DNA from: Rickettsia typhi
GTDB taxonomy: Bacteria; Pseudomonadota; Alphaproteobacteria; Rickettsiales; Deianiraeaceae
Assembly (NCBI GenBank): GCA_945881985.1
Contig: CAMCVL010000007.1
Location: forward strand, 22,860 to 86,859
Reading direction: 5' to 3'
DNA: 64,000 bases
A program made the position numbers and the translations under genes. Below are positions 44,375 to 53,682 of this stretch, one piece after another (positions within the stretch are counted from its first letter, which is position 1; each line of letters begins with the position of its first letter). The notes below the pieces were generated by a model, which made no database searches, was not told the origin of the DNA, and saw only the letters and a list, made by a program, of their open reading frames with translations.

Positions 44375-46606
44375 ATGGAAAATAAGAAACTCTCTTTAAA
44401 AGAAAAAAATGAACCTCTTAAGAAAAAGGTTTATGAAAAGCTCTCACCTTTTATACCGCAAGATATAGATCCAAGAATTTTACCATTTAAACCAAAGTTA
44501 CAATGTGAAAATAGACTTAATGTAGAAATTGAGGACGATGGCAAAACGGTTGTTGTTAAGTATAACTCCAAAGAATACCGAGTTACTGTTAAGGAAGATG
44601 GTACACTAAGTGACAATTGGACTATGACCACAGGTAAAGATAAAAAGGTGATAAATCTTATTTTTTGCGAAGGTGAAGTCCTTAGCAATGCTACATACAC
44701 TGGCTTTGCAACGCTTAACGACGGTGTTATTTGTCCGCAAGGAATTGGCTGCACGAAATACGAACAACAATCTATCTATGATAACTGTATTGGCGAATAT
44801 AACAACGGTTGGCCTGAAGGACTTGGGATGTTGACATATAAAAATCAAAAAATCTATGTTGGTGAATTTAAAAATGATAAAAAACATGGACTGGGATACG
44901 AGGCGGAAGAGCTTAATAATAAAGGTAAATACGATATTTTGTATGATGGCGAATGGGCAGATGATAAAATGAATGGAGAGTTTGTATACCTGAAGCGTGG
45001 AACTATCAAAAGTAACAATGGAACACAAACCCATTCTCGTAACATGAAGGTAACATGCGTTATGATTAATGGTAAAATTGCTCATAACAACCCTATATAC
45101 ATCTCTAGTGCATTGCATGAATATACTTTTGATGGCAAATCTATACGCCGGCCGGATTTGATTATGAGTGGTAAGCTGTCTTTTTCAAATGGTACTTATG
45201 CGTTAGGCGATTTTAGCTTAATGGGCAATGGCGTTATGCTGCCACAGGGATTTATAACTAGGGTTAAAGGAGATAAAACTGTAGAAGGTAATTTTCACCG
45301 CGGTAAAGAGGATGGCTATGTACAGTCTACAAACAATACTACAGGCATTACTCAACATGCCATTTATCGTCTAATGGACAATGCTGCATCTAGAGTGGAA
45401 ATAGAAAAAACAATAAAATCCTCAAAAGTTGATCCTAGTGATTTTACCGAAGTTTATTACTACATAGACAGTCAGCAATTTTATAATCACGAATTATCTT
45501 TGCAATTTAATAAAGACAATTATTTAATTGGAATAAAAGCAGTATTGAAGTTAAATCATGAGCGTCGTAGGACTGTGTTTAAAATTCAAGAAGAAAAACC
45601 TTTAGATATAGAATGTCTTGTTGAATTTATAATAGAGGCTTCAGAAAGCAATCCTCAAGCTTTTCCAAAAGAGGTAATGCAAGAGATTTTGAATAGCCTT
45701 TTGTGCAATGGTCTTTTGTCTCAATTTAATCCGCAAACTAACAAACACGAACTTTTGTTTGATGTAGAAAAAATAAAAGATAAACTTGACAAAAAGGTGA
45801 TTGATAACATGCAAAGATATATTGAAATTAAGAATGATGACATTAGTTTAGCAAATGCATTTAGCTTTAAGGCGAAAAGTTTGGGTAAATTGCAAAACCC
45901 TGTTCCTCAAACTACTTCAAAACAATTTTTACATAGCTCTGCATTTACAGTTGTAACATCATTTTTGAAGGCACAAGAGAATTACAAGGTTGGACTGACC
46001 TCGAAAGCTATGCTTTTGGGGTATTTAGATTATATTGCGCTTACATATAAGACTTATCAGAGGACTAGGGAAAATATTAAGGCTTTTGGAAATCGTGAAA
46101 AATATTTGCTACACATTCATCCTGCACTTAGTCCTGTTTTTCAAGAATTTTATGAATTTTGTGATAAATGCCCAGATATTGAAAAAAAATATAATGCACT
46201 AACTAATATAATTGGCAAAACAGAAGATGACAAAAAACAAGAGGATGTGAAAATTGATAACGAAGAAGAGATAAAAGAGAGTTATAAAGAGGGAGGTGAA
46301 AACCATCACTTATTAGCCAATGTGCAACAGCCGTTAGGGTTGAATTCGTTAAACGGGGCAGCGAAAATTGATAACCAAGAAGAGGTAAAAGAGAGCGATA
46401 TACCAAGAAGCTTGAATTCATCAAACGGGGCAAATAATGGGGACTTAGGTGGTAAAAAAGAAGATGACAAGCAAAGTGTTGCTATCGTAGAATTAGCCTC
46501 TGAAGATAAAGAGAAAAAACAAAGCATTATCACAGAATTACTACCTAAAAATGAAGAGAAAAAACAAAGCAATAATAATAGCCCTAAAAATAGCTATCAA
46601 ATGTAA
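44375..46606 (+). CDS. MORN-repeat protein 1
   Basis: 743 residues, no signal peptide. MORN-type repeats (GxG-Y-G-E-W pattern) occur at about residues 105-200: CIGEYNNGWPEGLGMLTY, YVGEFKNDKKHGLGYEAE and YDGEWADDKMNGEFVYL. More degenerate copies follow (GDFSLMGNGVMLPQG, EGNFHRGKEDGYV). Residues 330-620 are helical with no known domain. The last 110 are a low-complexity E/K/N-rich tail with a repeated unit (AKIDN.EE.KES... and LNS.NGA). MORN repeats bind membranes and lipids in eukaryotes. No kinase or methyltransferase domain is present. A second such protein is at 55.9 kb. The 44140-44374 gap holds no gene. Confidence 0.75.
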   Translation: MENKKLSLKEKNEPLKKKVYEKLSPFIPQDIDPRILPFKPKLQCENRLNVEIEDDGKTVVVKYNSKEYRVTVKEDGTLSDNWTMTTGKDKKVINLIFCEGEVLSNATYTGFATLNDGVICPQGIGCTKYEQQSIYDNCIGEYNNGWPEGLGMLTYKNQKIYVGEFKNDKKHGLGYEAEELNNKGKYDILYDGEWADDKMNGEFVYLKRGTIKSNNGTQTHSRNMKVTCVMINGKIAHNNPIYISSALHEYTFDGKSIRRPDLIMSGKLSFSNGTYALGDFSLMGNGVMLPQGFITRVKGDKTVEGNFHRGKEDGYVQSTNNTTGITQHAIYRLMDNAASRVEIEKTIKSSKVDPSDFTEVYYYIDSQQFYNHELSLQFNKDNYLIGIKAVLKLNHERRRTVFKIQEEKPLDIECLVEFIIEASESNPQAFPKEVMQEILNSLLCNGLLSQFNPQTNKHELLFDVEKIKDKLDKKVIDNMQRYIEIKNDDISLANAFSFKAKSLGKLQNPVPQTTSKQFLHSSAFTVVTSFLKAQENYKVGLTSKAMLLGYLDYIALTYKTYQRTRENIKAFGNREKYLLHIHPALSPVFQEFYEFCDKCPDIEKKYNALTNIIGKTEDDKKQEDVKIDNEEEIKESYKEGGENHHLLANVQQPLGLNSLNGAAKIDNQEEVKESDIPRSLNSSNGANNGDLGGKKEDDKQSVAIVELASEDKEKKQSIITELLPKNEEKKQSNNNSPKNSYQM

Positions 46607-46862
46607 AACAAGTTGGTCTGTAGCGGGCTAAGCTTAGCGTTTAAGGTAAGCTTAGTCTTGGTGTGAAAATTTGACATTGAAAGCCAAAAGTAAAATATTT
46701 ACCACTTCATGCCTCCTATCTTTACTATATTCAAACGCTATTTAGTATCCTTTAGGGCGATTAAAAGTGCCAGAAGGGCTCCAAAAGGGCTTTAAGGTGT
46801 AAGTTAAAATCTATGTTAAAGTTACAGAGTGAAGTTTTAATAAATATAATTGCTGATTTATT

Positions 46863-46937
46863 TGGAGCGGGTGATGGGACTTGAACCCACGACCTCAACC
46901 TTGGCAAGGTTGCGCACTACCACTGTGCTACACCCGC
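46863..46937 (-). tRNA. tRNA-Gly (anticodon GCC)
   Basis: 75 bases on the minus strand including CCA. Acceptor arms gcgggtg/cacccgc, anticodon stem and loop caacc-ttgccaa-ggttg giving GCC, and T arm gtgggttcaagtcccat. It is alone in the 46607-47133 gap, whose remainder shows no gene. Confidence 0.96.
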
Positions 46938-47133
46938 AAGCTAATTACAAAGCAAAATTTGCCCTCTTGTAATTAATCTTTCGTTGTATATAATTTATAT
47001 CTAATTTTACACTTGTCAAGCTTTTTTGTAAAAAAGTTGTTTTTTTTGCAAGTTGTTTTTCTTGTATTTTCTTGTAAAAGCAAAAAATATGTTTTAACAT
47101 TTAGTTGTAGCTATTTTATTTTTATTTTTCTTG

Positions 47134-47415
47134 ATGACTTCAAAAACAAGTAACCAAGCAAGCAACCAAGCAAGCAACCAAGCTAACAAGCAGCAGCAAG
47201 ATGATGCAAGTCTATCCTTTGAGTCCGCAATTGAAGAACTTGAATCAATTTGCAAAAAACTAGAGCTTGAGGATATAGAGCTTGACAAACTGCCCTCCCT
47301 CTACGAAAGAGCCCTGTTTTTAAAAACCTATTGCAGCACCAAGCTGGACGCAATAAAGGCAAGCATTGAGCTTGTTAATAAAAACGAGAAGGAGGTAAAG
47401 AATATTCAAAATTAA
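47134..47415 (+). CDS. xseB: Exodeoxyribonuclease VII small subunit
   Basis: About 93 residues; the family core is SFESAIEELESICKKLELED followed by LPSLYERALFLKTYCSTKL, two antiparallel helices that bind XseA. The N-terminal 25 residues are an unusual S/N/Q/A-rich stretch encoded by a 12-base repeat (see separate entry). The ATG at 47134 is chosen over a TTG at 47131. xseA is not adjacent. Confidence 0.88.
   Translation: MTSKTSNQASNQASNQANKQQQDDASLSFESAIEELESICKKLELEDIELDKLPSLYERALFLKTYCSTKLDAIKASIELVNKNEKEVKNIQN
47148..47183 (+). repeat. 12-base tandem repeat in the xseB N-terminus
   Basis: Three units of the form aagcaaccaagc (first unit has aagt). They encode repeated S-N-Q-A. Because the unit is a multiple of three, copy-number change would lengthen the tail without a frameshift. 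Confidence 0.8.
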
Positions 47416-47456
47416 TTTTTTATTGTTATTTATTGTTTTTATTTTTTAGTATTTTT

Positions 47457-47708
47457 ATGTCTTTGATGCAGGCGGTTAAAAAGGCTTTGGTTAAGCCTAG
47501 GGTTTTGTTTCCGTTTTTTATGGCATTGTTTATGGCATTTTTTATGTCCGGGGTGATGACGCTTGTTAACCTTGGTCCTGTGCCATTTTTTATAAAAGCT
47601 TGGACGAAGTCCTTTGTGATAGGTTTTTGCACGGCTTTTCCTGTTGCTTTTTTTGTCTCGCCCATAGTTCAAAAAATCGTGCAAAAAATTATGCAAAAAA
47701 CAATGTAA
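47457..47708 (+). CDS. DUF2798-like small membrane protein
   Basis: 83 residues, two hydrophobic segments: LFPFFMALFMAFFMSGVMTLVN and KSFVIGFCTAFPVAFFV. These match the DUF2798 pattern (a first helix with V.TL.N.G followed by W..s...afpvA..vsP). Function unknown; these are usually inner-membrane. The ATG at 47457 is preferred to the upstream ATG at 47433. A minus-strand ORF in the same bases is a shadow. Confidence 0.8.
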   Translation: MSLMQAVKKALVKPRVLFPFFMALFMAFFMSGVMTLVNLGPVPFFIKAWTKSFVIGFCTAFPVAFFVSPIVQKIVQKIMQKTM

Positions 47709-47743
47709 AAAACAATGTAGTAGTCTTTTAATTTGTCTGTCAA

Positions 47744-49723
47744 ATGTTTAATTTACAATCTAAATACAAGCCAAGTGGCGACCAGCCAGAGGCAATAAAA
47801 AAGCTGTGCCGCGGCATTGAGGATGGCAAAAAAGACCAAGTTTTGCTTGGGGCAACAGGCACGGGCAAAACATTTACCATGGCAAATATCATACAAAATT
47901 TAAACAGGCCAGCAATGATAATGGCACACAACAAAACCCTTGCGGCACAGCTTTACGGCGAGTTTAAGGAGTTCTTTCCTGATAATGCGGTTGAATACTT
48001 TGTGTCGTACTACGACTACTACCAGCCCGAGGCATACATTGCAAAAACTGATACCTATATCGAGAAGGACTCGGCAATCAACGAGCAAATTGACCTTATG
48101 CGGCACTCCGCAACAAGGAGCATCTTGGAGCGGCGGGATACGATTATTATTGCCTCTGTGTCTGCAATTTATGGGCTTGGCGATGTTGGCAACTATAGCC
48201 ATATGAAGAGCGTGCTTAAAAAAAAGCAAATTGTTAGCATGGATAAGGTTTTAACCGAGTTTGTTGCCATGCAATACGAGCGAAACGACCTAAATTTTAC
48301 CAGAACCAGCTTTAGGGTAAGGGGGGATATTTTAGACATCTTCCCTTCCCATCTTGAGGACAGAGCTTGGCGTTTTGAGTTCTTTGGCGACGAGATTGAA
48401 AGAATACTAGAGTTTGACCCCCTAACAGGACGCAAGATAATGGAGCACGACTTTGTTGTTATCTACCCTGCAAAGCACTTTGTAACCCCAGAGAACATCC
48501 TTGTTAAGGCAATAGAGCAGATAAAAATTGACCTTGAGGTTCAAGTTAAGGCATTTGAGCAAAGGGGCATGCTTGTGGAGGCTCAAAGGCTGCAGCAAAG
48601 AACCAAATACGACATAGAGCTGATGCTAACAACTGGCATGTGTAAGGGTATTGAAAACTACTCAAGATACCTAGATGGACGCAGCCCCGGCGAGCCGCCT
48701 TACACTCTGTTTGACTACCTGCCAAAGGATGCAATAATCTTTGTGGACGAAAGCCACATATCTGTGCCGCAAATAGGAGCGATGTACGAGGGGGATAGAA
48801 GCCGCAAGACAAATCTTGTGAACTACGGGTTTAGACTAACCTCCGCCCTTGACAACCGCCCGCTTAAGTTTGAAGAATGGGACACAAGGCGTAATCAAAC
48901 AATTTATGTTTCTGCCACGCCTGCCGAGTTTGAGTTTAACAAAACCTCAGGCGAGGTTGTGGAGCAAATTATTAGACCCACTGGGCTTTTGGACCCTCTT
49001 TGCGAGATTAGGCCTGCGGAGTTTCAGGTGGATGACCTTGTTGCAGAATGTAAAAAGCTAAAAGAGCAGGGGCTTAGGGTTTTGGCACTTACGCTCACTA
49101 AAAAAATGGCGGAGCAGCTAACAACCTATCTAAACGAGATAAGCGTTAAGGCGGCTTACTTGCACTCGGACATTGACACGATAGAGAGGATTGAAATTAT
49201 CAACAAGCTACGCTGCGGCGAGGTGGATGTTATTGTAGGCATCAACCTTTTGCGTGAGGGCATTGACATACCCGAGTGCGGGCTTGTTGCTATACTTGAC
49301 GCGGACAAGGAGGGGTTTTTGCGTAATAAATCCTCGCTTATACAGATGATTGGGCGGGCGGCGCGTAACTCAAACGGCAGAGTTCTTTTGTATGCCGATA
49401 AGGAGACTAAGTCCATTAAATACGCGGTGGAGGAGACTAACAGAAGACGCAAAATACAGCAAGAGCACAACACAAAGTATAACATTACCCCCACAACCGT
49501 AATCAAGCAAATTAAAACCATCTTTGACATAGCCTTTGGCGACAAGCAGGACACTGCCGACAGGCTAGTTACAAATCTGCACGACATGGACGACCGTCAG
49601 TTAAACTTAAAACTTAAAGCTCTCAAAAAAAAGATGAAAGACCACGCCGCAAACCTTGAGTTTGAAGAGGCAATGGCCTGCCGCGACGAAATCAAGGCAA
49701 TAGAAAAACTTCTTGCGGGTTAG
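47744..49723 (+). CDS. uvrB: UvrABC system protein B
   Basis: 659-residue damage-verification helicase-like protein of nucleotide excision repair. Walker A is LLGATGTGKTFTMAN, the beta-hairpin that inserts into DNA is YYDYYQPEAYI, Walker B is IIFVDESHI, and motifs V and VI are DVIVGINLLREGIDIPEC and QMIGRAARN. The C-terminal UVR domain (LEFEEAMACRDEIK) contacts UvrC. The start has the usual YKPSGDQPEAI. Confidence 0.97.
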   Translation: MFNLQSKYKPSGDQPEAIKKLCRGIEDGKKDQVLLGATGTGKTFTMANIIQNLNRPAMIMAHNKTLAAQLYGEFKEFFPDNAVEYFVSYYDYYQPEAYIAKTDTYIEKDSAINEQIDLMRHSATRSILERRDTIIIASVSAIYGLGDVGNYSHMKSVLKKKQIVSMDKVLTEFVAMQYERNDLNFTRTSFRVRGDILDIFPSHLEDRAWRFEFFGDEIERILEFDPLTGRKIMEHDFVVIYPAKHFVTPENILVKAIEQIKIDLEVQVKAFEQRGMLVEAQRLQQRTKYDIELMLTTGMCKGIENYSRYLDGRSPGEPPYTLFDYLPKDAIIFVDESHISVPQIGAMYEGDRSRKTNLVNYGFRLTSALDNRPLKFEEWDTRRNQTIYVSATPAEFEFNKTSGEVVEQIIRPTGLLDPLCEIRPAEFQVDDLVAECKKLKEQGLRVLALTLTKKMAEQLTTYLNEISVKAAYLHSDIDTIERIEIINKLRCGEVDVIVGINLLREGIDIPECGLVAILDADKEGFLRNKSSLIQMIGRAARNSNGRVLLYADKETKSIKYAVEETNRRRKIQQEHNTKYNITPTTVIKQIKTIFDIAFGDKQDTADRLVTNLHDMDDRQLNLKLKALKKKMKDHAANLEFEEAMACRDEIKAIEKLLAG

Positions 49724-49791
49724 AGTAAGTTTTTTTTATTGAAATATTAAATAGAGATTTAACACCTTCTCTAGTTTAGAATATACCCTAA

Positions 49792-49856
49792 GCAACATAA
49801 ATAAATTTGTTGTTTTGCTCCATGATTTGCTTAAATTCTGCTTGGTTTAAAACTAT
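49792..49856 (-). pseudogene. Fragment of the lpxI 3' end
   Basis: 65 bases identical to 53715-53779, the last part of lpxI coding for FKQIMEQNNKFIYVA. It lies downstream of the NBD gene, 3.9 kb away from the intact gene, so a copy of the lpxI end was moved here by duplication or recombination. The surrounding 49724-49957 gap has no gene. Confidence 0.85.
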
Positions 49857-49957
49857 AAATGTGAGTTTTTTAACATATCCTAATACCTGTGTCTTTTGTG
49901 GTGGTTGATATTGCCTATCTATATAGAGGTAAATATAAACTTTAGCGATGTCAAAGT

Positions 49958-50761
49958 TTATACCACCATGCCATCAACCTGATGCTCCCAAAGCTCTTTA
50001 AACTTGCCGTCCTGCTTTGCAATTAGCTCGGCAAAGGTGCCGTCCTCAATGATGCTTCCGCCCTCCATAACAATTATCCTATCCATATGTTTGATGGTTG
50101 AAAGGCGGTGGGCGATGGCAATAACGGTTGCATTTTTTGCTTGTAGCATGGCGTTTATTGACTTTTGAATCTCGCTTTCAGTCTCGCTATCAAGGGAAGA
50201 GGTTGCCTCGTCAAGTATCAAAATCGGTGCGTTTTTAAGTATTGCCCTTGCAATTGCGATTCTTTGACGCTGCCCGCCGCTAAGTTTTATTCCACGCTCG
50301 CCCACTAAGGTATTGTATCCATCAGGCAAGCCTGCGATAAAGTCGTGGAGCATTGCTTGCCTTGCCGCTGTTTCAATTTCGTTTTGCGTGGCGTTATCCT
50401 TTGCGTAGCCAATGTTTTCGCCAATCGTGCGGTGAAAAAGCATTATATCTTGAGGGATTAACGAAATTTGCGAGCGGAGGCTGTCAGATGATACATCGTA
50501 AATAGACTGCCCAGCAATTACAATATCGCCGCCCTGCGGGTTTGCCACAGGCTCGCCGGCAGGCTTTTGCCAGTACTCATAGTTTGAAATCGCAAAGTTT
50601 TTGAGTAGCAAGTTCACAAGAGTAGACTTGCCCGCCCCCGAGTGCCCCACAATCCCCACCTTTTGCCCCTTTGCAATTTCAAGATTTAGGCCGCTAATTG
50701 CATGCTCATTACTACCTTCGTATTTAAAACAAACATCACGAAAGTGAATAAAATTTTTCAT
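49958..50761 (-). CDS. ABC transporter, separate nucleotide-binding subunit of an exporter
   Basis: 267 residues: IHFRDVCFKYEGSNEHAISG at the start, Walker A GHSGAGKSTLV, Q-loop SLIPQDIMLFHRTIGENI, signature LSGGQRQRIAIARAIL, Walker B APILILDEATSSLDSE and H-switch IAHRLST. The sequence belongs to the exporter (MsbA/ATM1) group where the ATPase is normally fused behind the TM domain. Here it begins exactly at the usual NBD start and has no TM part. An insertion of about 20 residues (YEYWQKPAGEPVANPQGGD) lies after Walker A. Two matching TM-only genes lie upstream, so the three may assemble as one exporter. Confidence 0.9.
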   Translation of the reverse strand: MKNFIHFRDVCFKYEGSNEHAISGLNLEIAKGQKVGIVGHSGAGKSTLVNLLLKNFAISNYEYWQKPAGEPVANPQGGDIVIAGQSIYDVSSDSLRSQISLIPQDIMLFHRTIGENIGYAKDNATQNEIETAARQAMLHDFIAGLPDGYNTLVGERGIKLSGGQRQRIAIARAILKNAPILILDEATSSLDSETESEIQKSINAMLQAKNATVIAIAHRLSTIKHMDRIIVMEGGSIIEDGTFAELIAKQDGKFKELWEHQVDGMVV

Positions 50762-50822
50762 ATTATCAAAAAATTAATCCTATAATATATTTTCAAGCTT
50801 TTATGTTAAAAGCGTTCATATC

Positions 50823-51839
50823 TCAAATAATAAGTTCTTTAGCATCCACCTTATCAATCACGGCTTGCGGTGTTTGAAGGATGGTAAGAGATGACGAGAG
50901 GCGGGCAAGGTCTTGAAAGAATGTTTTTGTTTGATTTACCGCCGCCCATAAAAAATCAATAAACACATATGTAAGCGAGAGAGTGATTGCAACATCGCCC
51001 GTGCTAATTAAACCATCATTTTTTAGCTTAATTGCATAAAAAAAGATAGCTAAAATAAAGCACCACATTGTAAGCATCAAAAAGCAAGAGATAAAAAAGT
51101 CATCCCTGTGCCACTTTTTTACAAGGGGGGTATGAGTGGTTTTGTAATAGGCTTCAATCGAGTTAAGCTCCTTGTTTTTTGCAGCAAAGGCAAAGATTGT
51201 AAAGATGTTTGTCATGCAGTCCGTAAAATTGCCTACAATTTTGTGGAAGGATTCCTGCCTTTTTAGCTCAAGCCCGCCAAGATAGGCAAAGGTATAGGAG
51301 GAAACAGGTATAAAAACCGCCGAAAAGATTAGAACAATTAAAAAAAGTTGTAAATTAACAAAGCATAACATTGCCCCAGTAAAAACGCAGCACAAAACAG
51401 GCTTGCTTAAGGCATATTCAAGATTGCTGTGCACGGCTATGTATCCGCCGTCAATGCTCTTTGCCTTGCTAACAATTACGCCGGCTGGAGTGTTTTGAAA
51501 AAACGCATAGCTATGATTAAGGCAGTATTTAAAAATATTTAGGAACAAATTTTGATAAACCTTTGGCATAACAAACCAAGATGCAAGATTATGCACCCTC
51601 CAGCTGCACTCAAGCATAAATGCCCCGCCCACAAAATAAAATATTGGCTTAGCCGCCATCTGCATTGTTAAATAAGAGTTTTGCGTGAACAAATCAATTA
51701 ACAGTTTAACCGAGTAGTTAAAAAAAACTACATAGATTGCATTAAAAAACGGTGCCTGTAAAATCAGTAAATACCACCATTTATAAGGCTTAACAACGCC
51801 CCATAAAAACGACATAGTTGATAACTTTTGTACTTTCAT
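50823..51839 (-). CDS. ABC exporter TM-domain subunit, copy 1
   Basis: 338 residues, a full exporter TM domain with about six helices, starting FLWGVVKPYKWWYLL and ending AVIDKVDAKELII right where a fused NBD would begin. No ATP-binding motif. It is paralogous to the next gene (51843-52859), sharing the start FLWGVVKPYKWWYLL and the coupling segment SYAFFQNTPAGVIVSK. The gap to the NBD gene is 61 bases and changes frame, so the split is not just a missed stop. Confidence 0.85.
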   Translation of the reverse strand: MKVQKLSTMSFLWGVVKPYKWWYLLILQAPFFNAIYVVFFNYSVKLLIDLFTQNSYLTMQMAAKPIFYFVGGAFMLECSWRVHNLASWFVMPKVYQNLFLNIFKYCLNHSYAFFQNTPAGVIVSKAKSIDGGYIAVHSNLEYALSKPVLCCVFTGAMLCFVNLQLFLIVLIFSAVFIPVSSYTFAYLGGLELKRQESFHKIVGNFTDCMTNIFTIFAFAAKNKELNSIEAYYKTTHTPLVKKWHRDDFFISCFLMLTMWCFILAIFFYAIKLKNDGLISTGDVAITLSLTYVFIDFLWAAVNQTKTFFQDLARLSSSLTILQTPQAVIDKVDAKELII

Positions 51840-51842
51840 ATA

Positions 51843-52859
51843 TCAAATAACAAGTTGTTTTGCATCAGGTTTGTCAATTATATCCTGCGGAGTTAACAGG
51901 ATTGTAAAAGAAGCCCTGAAATTTGCAAGGTCTTTGGTAAAATCTTTTATAGTATTAATTGCACGCCAAGAGTTATCTACAAAAATATAAGTTAAGGACA
52001 AGGTGTAAGCAATGTCCCCAATTGTTATTTGCTCTGTATTACGAAGGTATATTATATACAAGAGCAAAGAGCAAATAAATAGCCAATAAATAACGCTAGT
52101 TGTGCACGACATTATAAAATCCACCTTGTGCCATTTTAAAGATGGCGGTACATAAATTTCGTCGTAAAGCCTAGAGACCTTTTTGTTCTCTTGCTTTGCC
52201 TTGCCGTAAGCAAAAACTGTAAAAATGTTTGAAATATTGTCTGCAATTCTACCCACAATACCATGCCAAGCCGTCTCCTTATCTTGCTCTATTTTATTTA
52301 GTCTTTTGCCAAACCAAAATGAAATGCTACCTTGAACAAAAACAAAGCAAATAACAATGCAAAATAATTTTAGATTAACAAGAGCAAGGGCAATTCCTGT
52401 AAAAGTTGTCATTATAACTGGGTTGCTAACTCCAAACTCAAGGGCATTGTGAATTTTTTGAGCACCATCGTTTATACCCTTAACTTTGCTTACAACCGAG
52501 CCTGTCAGATTATTTTGAAAGTAGGCGTAAGAATGTCCCATCAGGTAATCATTAACCTTATTCATCACATTTTTCATAATGTAGGGCATGGACTTCCAAG
52601 CGGCTAGATTATGAATCCGCCAAGCGGTGTCAAGATACATGCTTGCAAAAACAAACCAAAATATCGGTAAAAATGCCATTCCATAAGTAATTTGATTGTT
52701 TTGTGAAAATAAATCTATCAAAAGCTTGATTGAGTAGTTATAAAGTAGTGAGTAAATTCCATTTGCAAAAGGTGCCTGCATCATCAGCAAATACCACCAT
52801 TTATAAGGCTTAACCACACCCCATAAAAACGAGATGGTTGTAGTATTTTGTTTTTTCAT
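51843..52859 (-). CDS. ABC exporter TM-domain subunit, copy 2
   Basis: 338 residues, same length and layout as copy 1, with matching start (FLWGVVKPYKWWYLLMMQAP) and end (PQDIIDKPDAKQLVI). It lies three bases before copy 1 in transcription order. Its start overlaps the stop of the MazF-like toxin gene as ATGA, so the TA pair and exporter are translated from one mRNA. As in copy 1 there is no NBD. The pair could form a TM heterodimer served by the NBD at 49958. Confidence 0.85.
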   Translation of the reverse strand: MKKQNTTTISFLWGVVKPYKWWYLLMMQAPFANGIYSLLYNYSIKLLIDLFSQNNQITYGMAFLPIFWFVFASMYLDTAWRIHNLAAWKSMPYIMKNVMNKVNDYLMGHSYAYFQNNLTGSVVSKVKGINDGAQKIHNALEFGVSNPVIMTTFTGIALALVNLKLFCIVICFVFVQGSISFWFGKRLNKIEQDKETAWHGIVGRIADNISNIFTVFAYGKAKQENKKVSRLYDEIYVPPSLKWHKVDFIMSCTTSVIYWLFICSLLLYIIYLRNTEQITIGDIAYTLSLTYIFVDNSWRAINTIKDFTKDLANFRASFTILLTPQDIIDKPDAKQLVI

Positions 52860-53194
52860 ATCTTAAAGCAAACATTCATCTTTTCTTGTAAAGCATTCTG
52901 GTTTTTCTCATGCAAAGTTCCAATCTTTGCTAACACCTCATTTGCTAGTATATTTGTAAATTTCATCCTTATTACTGAAGGCTCTTTTAACCCAATAGCT
53001 TCAGGGTCGGTAATTGCAATATCATTCCAAAGCGTTGAGTGCTTGGCAGAGGTTATCATTGCTACCACAATAAAGCCAGTATACTTATTGTATTCATCAC
53101 TTGAAATAATTACGGCAGGTCTAACTTTAGACTTTGTTCTATCGTCTATAAAAGGGACTTCGGTAACGATGATGTCAAATTGTTTGTACTGCAT
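52856..53194 (-). CDS. MazF/PemK-family endoribonuclease toxin
   Basis: 112 residues of the MazF/PemK/Kid fold. FDIIVTEVPFIDDRTKSKVRPAVI has the family shape (G.i..v.fpf.d....K.RPavV). VVAMITSAKHSTLWNDIAI follows (family itS), and SVIRMKFTNILANEVLAKIG ends the core with R and the v.kiG motif. Such toxins cut mRNA. The antitoxin gene is eight bases upstream. The downstream exporter gene overlaps the toxin stop. Confidence 0.85.
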   Translation of the reverse strand: MQYKQFDIIVTEVPFIDDRTKSKVRPAVIISSDEYNKYTGFIVVAMITSAKHSTLWNDIAITDPEAIGLKEPSVIRMKFTNILANEVLAKIGTLHEKNQNALQEKMNVCFKI

Positions 53195-53202
53195 AAGATG
53201 AC

Positions 53203-53496
53203 CTAAGATTTCTTCTTATACTTCTGTAAATGAGCAAAAGCTTTGTCATCTTCCTCAGAGTTCCACTCTTCTGCAAATATCTTTGCTGACATACCTGTAA
53301 AGCTTAGGGTTTCCTTTTGTTCTTTTATAGGTAGGCTTGCAAAGTCATCTCCAAGAGCTTCTTGTAAAGAGGAGAGTATAATATCTCTTACAGTTTTTCT
53401 TTCAACCGCCGCCTTAACTTTAAGAGCAGTATAAACCCTATCAGGTATATCAAGAGAATATCTGTGGTTTTGTTCCTTTGCTGTATTTACTGACAT
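53203..53496 (-). CDS. Antitoxin of the MazF-like pair, ribbon-helix-helix type
   Basis: 97 residues. Residues 12-50 look like a ribbon-helix-helix domain: RYSLDIPDRVYTALKVKAAV then RKTVRDIILSSLQEAL. The C-terminal half is acidic (EEWNSEEDD), as expected for a segment that covers the toxin active site. It would also repress its own promoter upstream at 53497-53600. No similar antitoxin occurs elsewhere in the window. Confidence 0.75.
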   Translation of the reverse strand: MSVNTAKEQNHRYSLDIPDRVYTALKVKAAVERKTVRDIILSSLQEALGDDFASLPIKEQKETLSFTGMSAKIFAEEWNSEEDDKAFAHLQKYKKKS

Positions 53497-53610
53497 AGCG
53501 ATATAACTAACTTAATCTTTATACATAAATATGTATATCAGTATTTTATTAAAGTCAAACGAAAGCTATTGTTTCTTTAAGGACTTGCCAAATAACAATA
53601 GATGGATTAT

Positions 53611-53682
53611 CTAAGACAATAACTGATAAGGCTTAACCACACCCCATAAAAACGAGAGGGTTGTGGCATTTTGTTTCTTCAT
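53611..53682 (-). pseudogene. N-terminal fragment of a third ABC TM-domain copy
   Basis: Translating the minus strand from 53682 gives MKKQNATTLSFLWGVVKPYQ and then a stop after four more codons at 53611. The first 19 residues are nearly identical to copy 2 (which continues KWWYLL). Just before it, at 53683-53697, are bases that match the end of copy 1 (the ELII stop). This is a remnant of a tandem array of these genes that was later deleted, with the TA pair now between it and copy 2. Confidence 0.85.

Noticed and set aside
44375..46606. Phosphatidylinositol-phosphate kinase annotation often given to MORN proteins
   Set aside because: Only MORN repeats and helical tail are visible, with no kinase motifs in either MORN protein.
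47426..47665. Minus-strand ORF of lysine/asparagine-rich type
   Set aside because: It lies across the DUF2798 gene and its sequence is the complement of the TM helices; no partner or start is seen.
53497..53610. Possible further TA or small RNA gene upstream of the antitoxin
   Set aside because: Only AT-rich promoter-like sequence is seen; no ORF or stable hairpin could be supported.
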